A stretch of DNA of 64,000 nucleotides, from positions 53,471,502 through 53,535,501 of the forward strand of contig JBCNJP010000006.1 of the NCBI GenBank assembly GCA_039602395.1, given 5' to 3'. The stretch is from Deinandra increscens subsp. villosa. Taxonomy: Eukaryota; Streptophyta; Magnoliopsida; Asterales; Asteraceae. The position numbers were made by a program, and so were the translations under genes. The notes below the pieces were generated by a model. That model saw only the letters and a program-made list of their open reading frames with translations. It was not told the DNA's origin and ran no database searches. Shown here piece after piece: positions 22,073 through 34,370 of the stretch. Every line of letters begins with the position of its first letter. Position 1 is the stretch's first letter.

Positions 22073-22894
22073 GAGGGAGGCCAAAAAGTGATTAGGGTTT
22101 AACTCCCTAATCCCCCTTTTAATCTTTCTCGACGGGCTTAAGGCAAGCTAAGCCCGTTGCGCAATCCATTACTCTAAACCCATCGCTATTGCTAGTTCGT
22201 TAAACCGGTAACGACTAGACAATATCCAGTCGCCTTTTTGTCGTAAACTATTTTACGATAAATTCATTTCTTTACTTTTAAATAAATAACAAGTATTTAT
22301 TTTATCCGTTTAATAATTAATTAACCGGTAATTAATCTTTTAGTTCGTTGACTCCGGTGTAACTCTTCCGGGTCGAAACCGGGTCGGTTACGTTTAAGTG
22401 TCAGGTCTGGACATCTAATATCCAACATGGTGAAGTTGTGTTGATCGTAAATAGTTCATACCTTTGGAAGAGTTCAAGCCCACAAATCTATTTGACTGGT
22501 TAAAGTCCGGCTGATTAATGGAAGGAAGCGAAGCTATTTAAGTAAAAGTTAGCGCCTATGAAAAAGAAATCGCTTTGTGACGGGGTAAGTTGTGATCTTA
22601 TTCCTAACTTGTTTTATGTTTGACTTATTTAACCCGTTAAAGATAAAGATAACCAAAAATCATCTTCATTCGAGATGAACTGGTAGTTATTTTAGTTCAT
22701 GTGATCCTTAAACACCAATTAAAAGAATCATAACCTTGATTTAGATCACAGTTGCAAAATTCGGCCTAGGCTAATATGTAGTCGTCACCTAACGATTTTT
22801 CTCGATTAATCTCTATTGCATTTCAATTAATCCCTAGGTTATACCCAATTGTCCTGACTACCGCTAAAGAATTTTACAACATTGATTTATCTGC

Positions 22895-23127
22895 TTTTTT
22901 TTTTTTTTTTATTTTGAACGGCAAATTTGGATCACTGATGGGGGCATTACCCACCCACCCGATCATCTCCAATCCCCATCAGGAGGAAACTCACCATAGG
23001 TGAGAAAACCCTCTGGCCCAACTTGTAATCCCCATTTATTTATTTTTTGTTACAAGTGGGACTTGAACCCAAGACCTCCCATTTATAATGTCTTGGTACC
23101 TCCCTCTAGCCAATTGGGCTAGAGATC
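22895..23127 (-). mobile_element. tRNA-derived SINE, about 230 bp
   Basis: Read on the minus strand it has a Pol III A box (TAGCCCAATTGGCTAGAGG, 23103-23121) and, about 40 bp on, a B box (GGGTTCAAGTCCC, 23058-23070), then a non-tRNA body and a poly(A) tail (T run at 22895 on the plus strand). The right inverted arm lacks the whole insert, so it inserted after the duplication. I could not find a clear target duplication next to it. A much more decayed relative is present in both arms (24395-24515 and 50843-50965). Confidence 0.85.
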
Positions 23128-23212
23128 ATTGATCATCGTATATTGAAGCATATTTATTTTTAATAAAATATATATGATTAAATTCAGATGTTGTTTTCAT
23201 ATAAAAGAAATA

Positions 23213-24173
23213 CTAGTTTTTATACCCCGTGCATCGCACGGCTGCGATAAAAATGTTATAGAACTTTTTAAACTGTAATTTAGTAAATTATATTATATAT
23301 TTAATTTAGTAATTAAATAATTTAGGATGCAATAAATAAAAAGTCGGATATATATATCTAAAACTTTTCTTTTTAAAAGAAAAAATATTTTTTTTAAAAT
23401 AATTTTTTAATTATGTTAGTGATTATCTCTACAATAAATATATTCTATTTATTATCTTGGAAATACAAATAATTGATTAATTATGGTGGTTGATTATCCC
23501 TACAATAAATATATTTTACTTATTGTCATGAAAATAAAAAATAATTGATTAATTAGGCTTGTGATTATCCATACAATAAATATTTTTTATTTATTGCCAT
23601 GGAAATACAAAAACTAAAAATAAGAGGGGATGATTTAAGAGGAAAAATTATTATGAGGTTGAATGTGAGAATGAAATGTGTCCAAAAACTTTCCTTTTAT
23701 AATAATAGATGATAATGGAATAAAATATTTTATAATACATGTATAATATTTAGTTAAAATATTATTATGAATAAAGTATTATAAGTATTATATTAATGTA
23801 CTAAAATATATGCAATAAAATATATTATTTTAATAAAATATAATATATAAGCAATAAAAATATTATCTTGAATAAAATATTAACCTTAATACTAAAATTT
23901 AGTATTTGGATAATTACCAACTTTAATATAAAAATTTGTATTTTAATAATTAATTATTGGATAATTACTTATTAAAAGTTTAAACTAAATAAACCCTAAT
24001 ATGGAAATTTAGTATTTGGATAATTATTTATTTAAACTTAGATTTAATCCAAAAATTTGTGGTGATGACAAGTGTCCTTTCTTACTAATTAAAGTAGGAA
24101 CAAACTTTTTGTTTATTATATAGTTTAGATTTAGATTAGATTTAGATTAGATTAGATTTAGATTAGATTTAGA
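23213..24173 (-). mobile_element. Non-autonomous Helitron, 961 bp
   Basis: On the minus strand the 5' end is TCTAAATCTAATC and the 3' end CTAG, with a terminal hairpin (CCGTGC, GAT, GCACGG) ten bases before the end. The right inverted arm has the empty site: insertion fell exactly between A and T (52627/52628) with no duplication, which is the Helitron rule. The body is AT-rich with no ORF; the 5' end is a (GATTTA/GATTA) microsatellite. Confidence 0.92.
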
Positions 24174-24394
24174 TTAACAAAATCTAGATAATTTTGAACC
24201 GATATAGTTTGACCATTCATCATCTAGAAAATTTTCAAATAAAATTCAGCAAATTGAGCACCACGTAACAGAAAGGATAATGATTAATGACGCAACAAAT
24301 TCAAAAATGACCCGTGTGGCTTGTGCTGCATAATAATTATTATATAATTAAAAATATATAGTTACCGTTTTAGATTATGACATATAAAACTGTT

Positions 24395-24515
24395 TTCTAT
24401 ACCATTTGAATCTATCAAAGACATTATAAATATAAGATTTTGAGTTAATACTCACTTGTAATAAAAATTAAAAACAAAAATGAAAGTTACAAGTTGGGTC
24501 ACGAGGTTTTACACG
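24395..24515 (+). repeat. Decayed SINE relic shared by both arms
   Basis: Resembles the SINE at 22895-23127 across the B-box side (CATTATAAAT..., then ACTTGTAA..., then TTACAAGTTGGGTC) but with many substitutions. The same relic is in the right arm at 50843-50965, so it predates the duplication. Confidence 0.6.
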
Positions 24516-24979
24516 GGGTGAATAATAAAAACAATATAATTAGAAACATAATAAATGTGAACTTATAAATGAACATAAACAGACAAACATCAATAAATGT
24601 GAACTTATAAACATACTAAGTTAGAAACACAAAACACGTGTATTACACGGGGTGAATAATAAAAACAATATAATTTATAAATTCTAACTACTTATTATGA
24701 TTGACGTTACATATTATGTATAATAATTAAAATAATTAAAAAGATAGAGTTTAAAGTCACTGGCATCTTCAATATTTCTTTGCATACAACATTTTATGTT
24801 CTAGTTGTAAGTTTACCAACTTTATATAAGATTAATAGTTCCATCCCGTCTCTACTTTAACTAAAATCTATATAATGCACATACAACTACGTATGGGCAA
24901 AACCAGTTATCTAGAAGACAAATTACCATTGATATTGACCATCTTTGACTCTTATTTAATGTCATGGTAAACATAAAAT

Positions 24980-25406
24980 CAATGTTTTAAAACCCGGTTC
25001 GAACCGGCCGGTTCGACCGGGAACCGGCTCCCTTTCCGGTTCTTTAATGAGCGGTTTTTTGGGTTGAACCGACCCGCTTTAAACCGGCCGGTTTTCCGGT
25101 TTTTTCCGGTTCAACCGGTTTTCTGATTTTTTTTATTTTTTTAAACTTTTTTTTTATTTTTTATTATTTTTTAAAGTTTAAAACTTATATTTTCTTATGA
25201 AATACATATTTGATATTATTTTTGAGTGGATTATAATTTGTATTTTAACTACTTTTGTTGGGGTGTACAAGTTTATTAGCATTTTTATAAAAAAATATAT
25301 ATAAATCCCCTAACCGGTTCAACCAGCCGGTCTAACCGGTCCGACCGGTCGAACCAGTCCCGGAAGGTTTTCCGGTTCAACTAAAAAACCGGTTTTCAAA
25401 ACATTG
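24980..25406. mobile_element. hAT-type MITE, 427 bp
   Basis: Terminal inverted repeats CAATGTTTTAAAACCCGGTT and, at the other end reversed, CAATGTTTTGAAAACCGGTT. An exact 8-bp target duplication CATAAAAT flanks it (24972-24979 and 25407-25414) and the right arm has the single uninterrupted copy. The ends are packed with ACCGG/CCGGT motifs (CCGGTTCGAACCGGCCGGTT-like), so the subterminal regions are strongly self-complementary. No ORF. Confidence 0.93.
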
Positions 25407-25684
25407 CATAAAATAAATGAAACTCGTTTTCTTTAAACTTTGAAAGTAAACCTTTTGTCTAAAGATGTCTAACTAATTCAAAGAATAAAAGTAAGATACT
25501 CAATATTACTTATAGTTATGATATCTACTTCTATAATATGATTACCCACTGATATCGCTTGTAGTCTACTTTCATTACATAAACCATTTTTTGGTCAATA
25601 TTTCTTAGTAGCATAAATGTAAATAAATGACCATTTGGGTCTTCCGGATGAAATGCTAAGTATTCAGTGTTCCGGCTGAAGTTC

Positions 25685-27221
25685 AACCGGAAGATCTTAG
25701 TTAACACGAAAGCTGCAGTTGAACCGAAAGAAGATAGTTGTCCCGGACCTTGACAGTTCCGGATGAACTCGAGTTCTCATGGAAGGAGAGTTCAGCCGGA
25801 GTTGACCAATGTACTATCATTGTCACGGATTGACACAAAAGCATTGTTTGCAGCTCTAAATCATATAAAGCAAGATCCCACCCCCGAAAAACTAGTCAAA
25901 CTGTCCAAGAAACATTCTCATCCAATGAAGAATGTAGTGATTAGATAATTAATGTCGTTGTACTTAACGATCAAGATGACTTTAGGGAAATCAAGAGCTC
26001 TCCTTGATTTCCCATCATCACTATATATATTGTATTCCTGTACTTAGCAAAACATCCACATTCATACGAGTTCTTTGTTGAATATATATAATCTATTAAG
26101 TTAATACAATTATAGTGCCGAGAATACTTATGTTATTGCTTTTATATTATTAACAACTTCAAGCATAACTATCTTAGTGAGTGTATGAGCAAAAGTTAAC
26201 TTGATCCCACATTGTTAACTTTGTAAGTAATCTTATTTAGGTTATATAACTATAACCACGATCCTACAATAAACGTCTTAATATATTGAGTTAAAATTAT
26301 AATAATTTATATCTCGTTTGTAGTTGTTAGGGCTATGATTAGTAAAACCATAACCGTTAAAGTTAGAGCATATTCTGAACACTATTACTAGGGACGGGAC
26401 AAACGACTTGCATGTCCTTTGAATTCGAAATTAATGCGATGGAGAAGATGAAGTCTTGCTTTCGTCAACCATGTTGTTCGAAAATCTGGATGGCAAACAA
26501 ACTCCCCCTTCAGGGCCACCACTGAATATTATTATATTATATTATACCTTATAACAAATTACAATTTTTATGAATAGTAAAACAGTACACATGTCGTATG
26601 TGGCAGCCTCTGGTACTGGTGTCACGTGATATTAATTATTATATTATTTTTTTTCCTTTCTAAATGCTACCTCAACACATGTTTTTTTATATATCATATA
26701 TATTATGGTTTTATTCTCGACTTCAAAGAAACTATATTCACTCAGTCATGAGGGTATGGAGGAGTTATTATCATCCCGCTCATTATTCTCATTTACATTT
26801 GCAGTCTACAGTCAATCACGTAAATGTTACATTAGATTTTTCCATCCCCGCACCTCTTGTTCGTAGGTGGAAGTACCTCTCATTCTCCTCATTTACGCTT
26901 GCTCTATCGTTATCCACCATCTAGAAAACTAAACTAAAAGTGAAATAAAAATAACCGAATACACATTGGACGGTGTCATGGAGGACGGTCATGTCGTCCG
27001 TGTGGCACACCATCCTCCATGACAAACACTAGTATACTAACATAAATATGCTATAAACAAAAGTAAAACATGCCAAAAACATGAGACCCTAATCCCGCAC
27101 CCTTTTCACATCTTCTTGGATGGATTCCCGACCATGAGACCGAGCATAGAACATAGATCGCAAACATAGATTATCGAGCTCGGGAAATAGAGTTCTAGAA
27201 ATAATTTTTTAAAAGTAAAGA
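25685..27221. other. Non-coding spacer left of the assembly gap
   Basis: No long ORF or domain. 25690-26110 has the flavour of an LTR or UTR (CCGGATGAACTCGAG, a TATATATA at about 26024, then an abrupt T/A-rich part) but no boundaries were found. A short near-perfect inverted repeat lies at 26976-27026 (TGTCATGGAGGA and TCCTCCATGACA arms). Confidence 0.4.
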
Positions 27222-27721
27222 NNNNNNNNNNNNNNNNNNNNNNNNNNNNNNNNNNNNNNNNNNNNNNNNNNNNNNNNNNNNNNNNNNNNNNNNNNNNNNN
27301 NNNNNNNNNNNNNNNNNNNNNNNNNNNNNNNNNNNNNNNNNNNNNNNNNNNNNNNNNNNNNNNNNNNNNNNNNNNNNNNNNNNNNNNNNNNNNNNNNNNN
27401 NNNNNNNNNNNNNNNNNNNNNNNNNNNNNNNNNNNNNNNNNNNNNNNNNNNNNNNNNNNNNNNNNNNNNNNNNNNNNNNNNNNNNNNNNNNNNNNNNNNN
27501 NNNNNNNNNNNNNNNNNNNNNNNNNNNNNNNNNNNNNNNNNNNNNNNNNNNNNNNNNNNNNNNNNNNNNNNNNNNNNNNNNNNNNNNNNNNNNNNNNNNN
27601 NNNNNNNNNNNNNNNNNNNNNNNNNNNNNNNNNNNNNNNNNNNNNNNNNNNNNNNNNNNNNNNNNNNNNNNNNNNNNNNNNNNNNNNNNNNNNNNNNNNN
27701 NNNNNNNNNNNNNNNNNNNNN
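27222..27721. other. Assembly gap, 500 N
   Basis: Exactly 500 unknown bases, a common placeholder size. The 5' LTR, PBS and the first codons of the Copia element at 27722 must lie in or be lost at this gap. Confidence 1.
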
Positions 27722-30700
27722 GCACTACACAACAATCCCTCTACAGTGTCCCCTTCTCACACAGACAAATTACGCGATTTGGGCTGTCAAATTGAAAGCG
27801 ATCTTTGACGTCCAGGGGCTGTGGGAGGTGGTGCAACCGGCGGAAGGGGTAGAGGTGGATGCCAAGAAGAATAGTGCGGCAATCGCGTACCTGTTTCAGG
27901 CTCTACCGGAAGACATTATCCTGCAAATTGCTTCTTTAACCACAGCAAAAGAGATGTGGGAGCAGATAAAGACCAGACATATTGGTGTTGATCGTGTGAA
28001 GAAGGCAAGATTACAGACACTCAAGAGTGAGTATGAAAGTCTGAGGATGAGAGAAACTGGATCTATAGATGAATTTGCAGGGAAGCTAAGTGCTATTGCT
28101 ACAAGATCTGCAAATTTAGGATCAGTGATTGAGGATTCTGCCTTAATTCGAAAACTGTTAAATTGTGTGCCTGATAAATTTGTACAAATTGTTGCCTCTA
28201 TAGAACAATTTGTTGATTTAGATTCAGCACCTCTTCAAGAAATCATCGGCAGGTTAAAGACATTTGAAGAAAGGGTAGGATCAAAGACCAAACCTATTGC
28301 ACCTAAAGAAGAACAATTGCTGCTGACTTATGCTGAATGGCAGGCAAAGTCTAGAGATAGCAAGGCAAGGTTCAAGAACAACAAGGGTTGGAAGGCTGCC
28401 AAGGAGAATGGCAGTGGCAAGAAGTCAAAAGAAGAGGAGAAAACTGGCAACAGGAATGGAAAACAGAAGTTTAAAAAGGATAAATCAAGAATTAAATGTT
28501 TCAAATGTGAAGAACTAGGCCATTATGCCAGTGAATGTGGAAAGCAGAAGGGCAAGGAACAAGAATCTCATCTGACAGAAGTGCTTGAGGATGATGATGA
28601 GCCTGCACTGCTACTGGCATGTGGGCTAGAAGAATGTCACAAACAAATGGTGTTTCTGAATGAAGACAAGGTCCATCCATCAAGGTATGATCATTCTTCT
28701 GGAAGTGAGAAAGATATGTGGTATTTGGATAATGGTGCATCCAACCACATGACTGGAACCATATCATTATGTTCACATCTTGATAGAAATATAGGTGGTA
28801 GCATTAAGTTTGGGGATGGGTCAAATGTAGTCATTGAGGGCAAGGGAACTATACTGTTAGAAGGTAAAGAACAGGAACATAGGTTGCTCACCAATGTTTA
28901 CTACATACCATCTTTGAGATGCAACATTCTAAGTCTAGGACAAGCCACAGAAATAGGATGTGAAGTCAGAATGAAAGGTGATTCATTATGGTTGTATGAG
29001 AAAACAGGAGTGTTGCTAATGAAGGTACAAAGATCTCACAATAGGCTATATAAAACTTACTTAAAAGTAGGAGCCCCAGAGTGTTTTTTGACTAGCATAC
29101 ATGATGAGAATTGGAATTGGCATGGTAGGTTAGGCCATTCCAGTTTTCAAGTGTTAGAAGAAATGACCAGGAAAGGTTTAGTGGAGGGAGTACCTAGGAT
29201 TAAACATGGATCCCAGTTCTGTGAAGCATGTTTAGCAGGCAAGCACACTAGGCAAAGTTTTCCCAAAGTATCCTCATTTAGAGCCAAAGATCCCTTAGAA
29301 TTAGTTTCTGTTGACTTGTGTGGTCCAATCACACCAGAAACCACAGCTGGTAATAGATACTTTATGCTTATTGTTGATGACTATTCTAGGTTCATGTGGG
29401 TCAAGATGCTAAGAACCAAAGATGAGGCATTAGAAGCATTCAAAAAATTCAGCAGGGAAGTAGAAGGGAAGGTAGGCTTTAAGATTAAAACTCTAAGATC
29501 AGACAGGGGAGGGGAGTTTACAAGTCATTTGTTTAAAGAATTTTGTGATTTAAAGGGCATTAATAGGTTGTTGACAGCTCCATACTCCCCACAACAAAAT
29601 GGTTGTGTGGAAAGGAGGAATAGATCTGTTATGAACATGACTAGGTGCTTATTGAAGGGCATGAACGTGCCTGATCACATGTGGGCAGAAGCTGTGAGAC
29701 ATTCAGTCTACATACTCAATAGGATAGCCACTAAGTCTGTTGTAAATTCTACACCCTATGAATTGATTAAGAAGAGGAAGCCAAATTTAGCACATTTAAG
29801 AATTTTTGGATGTGTAGGTTATGTTAAGGATACTAAACCAGGAATGAAGAAATTGGATTCTAGAAGTTATCCAATGGTGTACTTAGGGGTAGAAGAAGGC
29901 TCCAAAGCTCATAGGATGTATAATGCTGTTACTGGATCACTAGTTGTGAGCAGGGATGTAAGGTTTGATGAGTCTAGGCCATGGGATTGGAAAGGAAAAA
30001 GGATAGATCAAACTAGTTCACAAGTGAGTCTGAACCAGGATTATGCAGGGGATACTCTAGAAGTAGAGGAAGAGTGGTCTGATAGTGATGGTGAGATATC
30101 ACAGGCTGAAGGTGAAACTGAGACTGAAGAAGTAGGTAGCAGCAGTAATTGTCAAGCTAGGAATGTAGGTAGTAGCAACCAGGCAGGTAATGGCAGCCAA
30201 CCATCACAAAATGTGCCTGTTAGAAGGTCTGGGAGAGTTTCTAATGTGTCTACTAGGCTGAATGACTATGTCTTGGATAGTAGAGTCAGAATAGGTAGAA
30301 AAAGACAGGAAGATGAGGATAATGTTGCATTGTTGTTGGCACAAGATGATGAGCCAATTACTTATGATGATGCAAAGAATCAGAAAGAATGGAAGCAGGC
30401 TATGCAGGAAGAAATAAATGCAATAGTTAGGAACAAAACTTGGGTTCTAGTTGATCCTCCAGCTAAATGTCATCCTATAGGTCTTAAGTGGCTGTACAAA
30501 ATCAAAAGGGATGCCAAGGGTAACATAACCAAACACAAGGCTAGGCTAGTTGCAAAGGGGTATGTCCAACAGCTAGGCATAGACTATGAGGAAGCCTTTG
30601 CACCAGTAGCTAGGATAGAAACAATAAGGTTGATTTTATCTTTAGCAGCTAAAATGAATTGGAAGGTTTATCACCTGGATATAAAGGCTGCTTTCTTACA

Positions 30701-31878
30701 TGGAGAACTGCAGGAAACAATTTTTGTGAAGCAGCCAGAAGGTTATGTAGAAAAGGGAGGAGAGCATAAAGTGTATAAGCTTATTAAAGCACTTTATGGC
30801 TTGAAACAGGCTCCTAGAGCCTGGAATCAAAGATTGAACCAAGTATTGAAAGAAATAGGTCTAAGAAGATGTCAATATGAGCAGGCAGTTTACATTAAGG
30901 CTACTAAGAACTCTAGGCTAATAGTAGCAGTTTATGTTGATGACTTATTAGTCACAGGAGATAACCAGGAAGAAGTAAATCTGTTTAAAAAAGAAATGTT
31001 AAGAAGGTTTGAGATGACAGATTTAGGTGAGTTATGCTACTATTTAGGAATAGAAGTATGTCATAGGAGTGATGGAATAGCTCTGACTCATGCTACATAT
31101 GCAAATAAGATAGTTAAGATAGCAGGACTTGAGGAGTGCAATGCTGCACAGTTACTTATGGAACCATGACTTAGATTAAGCAGTAAAGAGGGAGGTGAGG
31201 TTGTGGAAGCTACAAGCTACAGAAAATTGATAGGCTCCCTAAGATACTTAACACAAACAAGAGCAGATATCAGTTATGCAGTAGGGGTATTAAGTAGATT
31301 TATGCAGGAACCTAGAGAACTACATTTAAAGGCAGTGAAACATTTCGTTAGATATGTTAAAGGAACTGTGAGATATGGCTTGTTGTATAGAAGAGTTGCA
31401 GGGGGAGAACTGATAGGATATAGTGATAGTAACCATGCTATGGATAGTGAGGATGGTAGGAGCACATCAGGGAATGTATTCTACTTTAATGGGTCACAGG
31501 TGTCTTGGTTTTCTCAGAAACAGAAAACAGTTGCACTGTCAAGCTGTGAGGCAGAGTTCATGGCTGCAACTGCAGCTGCAACTCAAGCAATTTGGCTCAA
31601 AAGAATGTTGGAGGAGCTAACTGGAAAGGAGCAGGGAAGTGTCATGTTAATGGTTGATAATAAATCAGCAATTGCTCTCATGAAAAATCCAGTTTTTCAT
31701 GGGAGATCAAAGCATATAAACATGAGATATCACTACATTAGAGAATGTTGAGAATAATCAAATTTCAGTTGATTTTGTTTGTAGTGATCTTCAAAAGGCA
31801 GGTGTTATGACCAAAGCATTAGCAAGGAATAAATTTACAGAAGCTGTGGGAAGGCTTGGGCTTGAAAAATTCAAGTGA
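27722..31878 (+). pseudogene. Ty1/Copia gag-pol, truncated by the gap and broken near the 3' end
   Basis: Open from the gap edge; the first Met at 27792 is internal, since the same frame continues upstream with Gag-like residues. The UBN2 Gag is followed by a CCHC knuckle (CFKCEELGHYASECGK, 28497) and a protease WYLDNGASNHMTG (28719; DNG instead of DSG/DTG, a variant I remember from other plant Copia elements). Integrase has the HHCC region (29118-29240), DLCGP (29314), SDRGGEF (29501) and NGCVERRN. RT has YVDDL (30935) and RNase H has DSNHA, SSCEAEF and DNKSA. Two breaks are visible: an in-frame TGA at 31167-31169 between RT and RNase H, consistent with a CGA to TGA change, and a frame change near 31750, after which the last ~40 codons continue in another frame to a stop at 31876. 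The element is therefore unlikely to be autonomous now. Confidence 0.92.
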
Positions 31879-32643
31879 TGAAGGAATCAAGTTAGTTCTT
31901 TAGCTTGGTCATACATTGGATTATATTGTGGGGGGTAGCAAGGCACATTTTACATACAAATCCTATAGATCACTGGTGTAATAATGATGTTGATTGTTGC
32001 TGTTGCAAGAAGTTTGATGTATGATTGCAAGATTGAACTATGAAAGAATTAGGGGGGAGAATGTTATAAACTTTAGTTTACTATTGTAATTCTTTAATAG
32101 TGTAGGGGCTTATTATGTAACTTTCTTGTTCCGGTTGTTATTAGTTGTTAATGACTGTTAGTGGTAGTGAGTTGCATATAAGCTTTGTAATCTGTAGAAA
32201 CCGGGGTCGGTGAGCCAAGCCAAACCCCGATGGCACAGCGGAAGCGGATCGAAGACTTTGTGAGCTTCGTCTTTGTAGAACAAATATGAACACCCGGAAG
32301 AACATTACGGACCGGATCTTCTACTTGGGTGTTTGAGATGTGATGATGATGATGAGGATAAAATAGAAGTAGTGATAAACGAGATAATGTAGAGATAATC
32401 ATTGATGAAGTTGAACGATTACAAGTTTACCTACACCACTCATGCTAGGTTCATGAACAAGTGTTCATGAACCACACACAACTTCAAAGTATCATGACTT
32501 AAGCTCTCTCACTCATGCATTCATACATCCTTAGTCTTTCACATGAGAAAGACTATATATACTAACCTAACAATGGCAAACTAGTAAATAACCAACAACT
32601 AGTCTAGTGACAAAATAAATAATGTTACAATGAATAATAAAGT

Positions 32644-33271
32644 TGTTATGGGTCGAATTCCAAGCACCCGGCTGAGAAGCTTGATCATGCAGGAATCCGG
32701 GAATCCTAAGGATTCTCGACAGGTTACGTTACTTGTTATTTATTTTAATATCCTTTATCTGCTAATAGCCACGTGATTAATTTCAATGGCAGGTAAGCAA
32801 GGTTTAACCTCCCTAAGGAATCGGTCAATTAGCGCTGACGTGGCATTAACGAACGTGGACTAAGTGGTGAACTTCCTCAAACGGCTAATGGACGTGGTCA
32901 AGAGGATCCCTGATTTCTCGGATAATTAGTTATTTCTGTTTGTAGCTATAAATGGGACATGATCGAATTAGGAAACAGAACACAAGACACGACACTCTGA
33001 ATATTGTAACACTTAGCCTTCGATCATCGTCTCCACCGCTGTAATCGAATTCTTACTTTATAAAAGCTTTAGGTAGCAGGCGCTTTGAGCCGGCTCCCGA
33101 GGTTTTTACTGGGATTCTCAGAGGCAACTCTCAGGATTCCGGGTTTCCCTCGTATATCACCGTGTCATTTGCATTACTTTTTCTCTATCTTTGAACCAGA
33201 CTTCTTGGCACCTCACCCCACATTCTAAGTTTGGAATACGAGATTGTCTCGTGCAATTTTTGACCAAAACA
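32644..33271 (+). mobile_element. Solo LTR, 628 bp, inside the 3' LTR of the coding-free element
   Basis: Starts TGTTATGGGTCG and ends GACCAAAACA, with exact AAAGT duplications at 32639-32643 and 33272-33276. The other LTR of the host element (35783-36371) provides the empty site. A TATA box (CTATAAATGGG) near 32947 gives plus orientation. Confidence 0.9.
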
Positions 33272-34370
33272 AAAGTCACTAATGCCATATCTTCGGTTAA
33301 TGAGAGTCTCGAGTCATAAACTTCACCGTGTTATGCGAACGGTTAAACAATAAGTGGTACGTTGAGTTTCATCACACCAAATCTCGAACTCGTCGACCTC
33401 GGAAATTCCCAACAATCTCCCCCTATTTGGTTGATGAACAAACAGATAAACAACTCAACTCTTGTGACAATCGGTTCTCTTGTATTCTTGCAACTTGACT
33501 TCAAGAAGATCTTCATACGATTACAAATCTTTCATTTAACCATTCTCCTTTGTGAAGCTCCCCCTATGCAGAAGAGTTGTTCTTCTTCTAGCCTTTTCCG
33601 CAAAGCCCATAGGGTGTTTACCAAAATTTAACAAAACACACTACGTTTAAGGATGGCACCATCATCCTAAGTGTGGTTAAAGGTAAACAAGATAAAGGAT
33701 CAAGGATAAATTTGAGATTCAATTCCATAATTCAACTGTCTTGTGAATACCAAACCGATGCTTCACTTCAAAGATAGTACCACTTCAAATAAATTACCTC
33801 AACAAGTCACAAGCTTCTAACTTTGCCTTTGTTTTTACCATAACAACGAAGGCTCAAGGACTCTTCAAAAATTAGAACTTAATCCAACTTTCGCAAACAA
33901 ATATCTTCAATGTAGAAAAACTCCCAAACTTGCACATTCTTCAATTTTCAACTAACTTCTAAACACGCCTGCTTATAATGAAGCAAGTATCAAAAAGAAA
34001 AATTAGTTTGATTTCTACAAGTGTACCTTGTTTGTACACCAATTTGTTGCGTTGGATTTAACGGTTTGCAATCCGTTAGACTTGTAGTAATTTTCTGCAA
34101 TATAACAGTGACACCCTGTTAATAAATTCTGCCCAAAACTGTTAATTCTGCAGCCCAATAGAAAATGAGGAAACAGGCCCAAGCTGTTTTCAATTAGATG
34201 CAGGCCCAACAGAAAAAATTACTCAGGCCCAATTCGAGTTCAATAAACCAGCAGGCCCAAACAGTTTGTATAGTGGAGATCCTTCCTTTGTGCCCTAAAC
34301 AAGACACGCAGAAAGAAACAGCAGCCATTAACGCCAAAAAAAAAACTCCGGCGAGCAGAATTGGGACTGA

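Larger units (their letters stand above)
10415..22427 (-). mobile_element. Solo LTR (about 1.2 kb net), interrupted by a Copia element
   Basis: It begins TGTTGGGTTTTACAG and ends ATCTAATATCCAACA, with imperfect 5-bp target duplications GGGTG (10410-10414) and TGGTG (22428-22432). The right inverted arm shows the uninterrupted site (CCGGTCGGGTGAAG on the reverse strand near 54400). Removing the nested Copia element leaves about 1.2 kb with no PBS, PPT or coding region, so this is a lone LTR, presumably left by LTR-LTR recombination. On the minus strand the TGTTGGATATTAG start looks like a normal LTR start; orientation is inferred. The left half is GC-rich and includes GA microsatellites at 11219-11269. 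Confidence 0.82.
9537..25684 (+). repeat. Left arm of a large inverted duplication (net about 2.5 kb)
   Basis: After removing later insertions, 9537-10414, 22433-22894, 23128-23212, 24174-24979 and 25407-25684 together match the reverse complement of the right arm (36440-55284). Over about 490 bp of the Copia-like part (right copy 54412-54900) I counted about 15 differences, mostly transitions, so about 97% identity; the inner 250 bp is closer still. The arm contains a decayed Copia fragment and AT-rich sequence. The outer boundary coincides with the Helitron at 9536 and the inner boundary is near 25684. Confidence 0.88.

Noticed and set aside
22895..23127. Functional tRNA gene on the minus strand
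   Set aside because: A and B boxes are present but there is no cloverleaf or acceptor stem, and there is a poly(A) tail, so it is a SINE.
25407..25684. A separate short inverted repeat pair with 36440-36686
   Set aside because: It is not an independent repeat but the innermost piece of the same inverted duplication, separated by the solo LTR on the right side.
27106..27735. ORFs of 176-209 codons on the minus strand
   Set aside because: They are almost entirely the 500-N gap, so there is no coding evidence.
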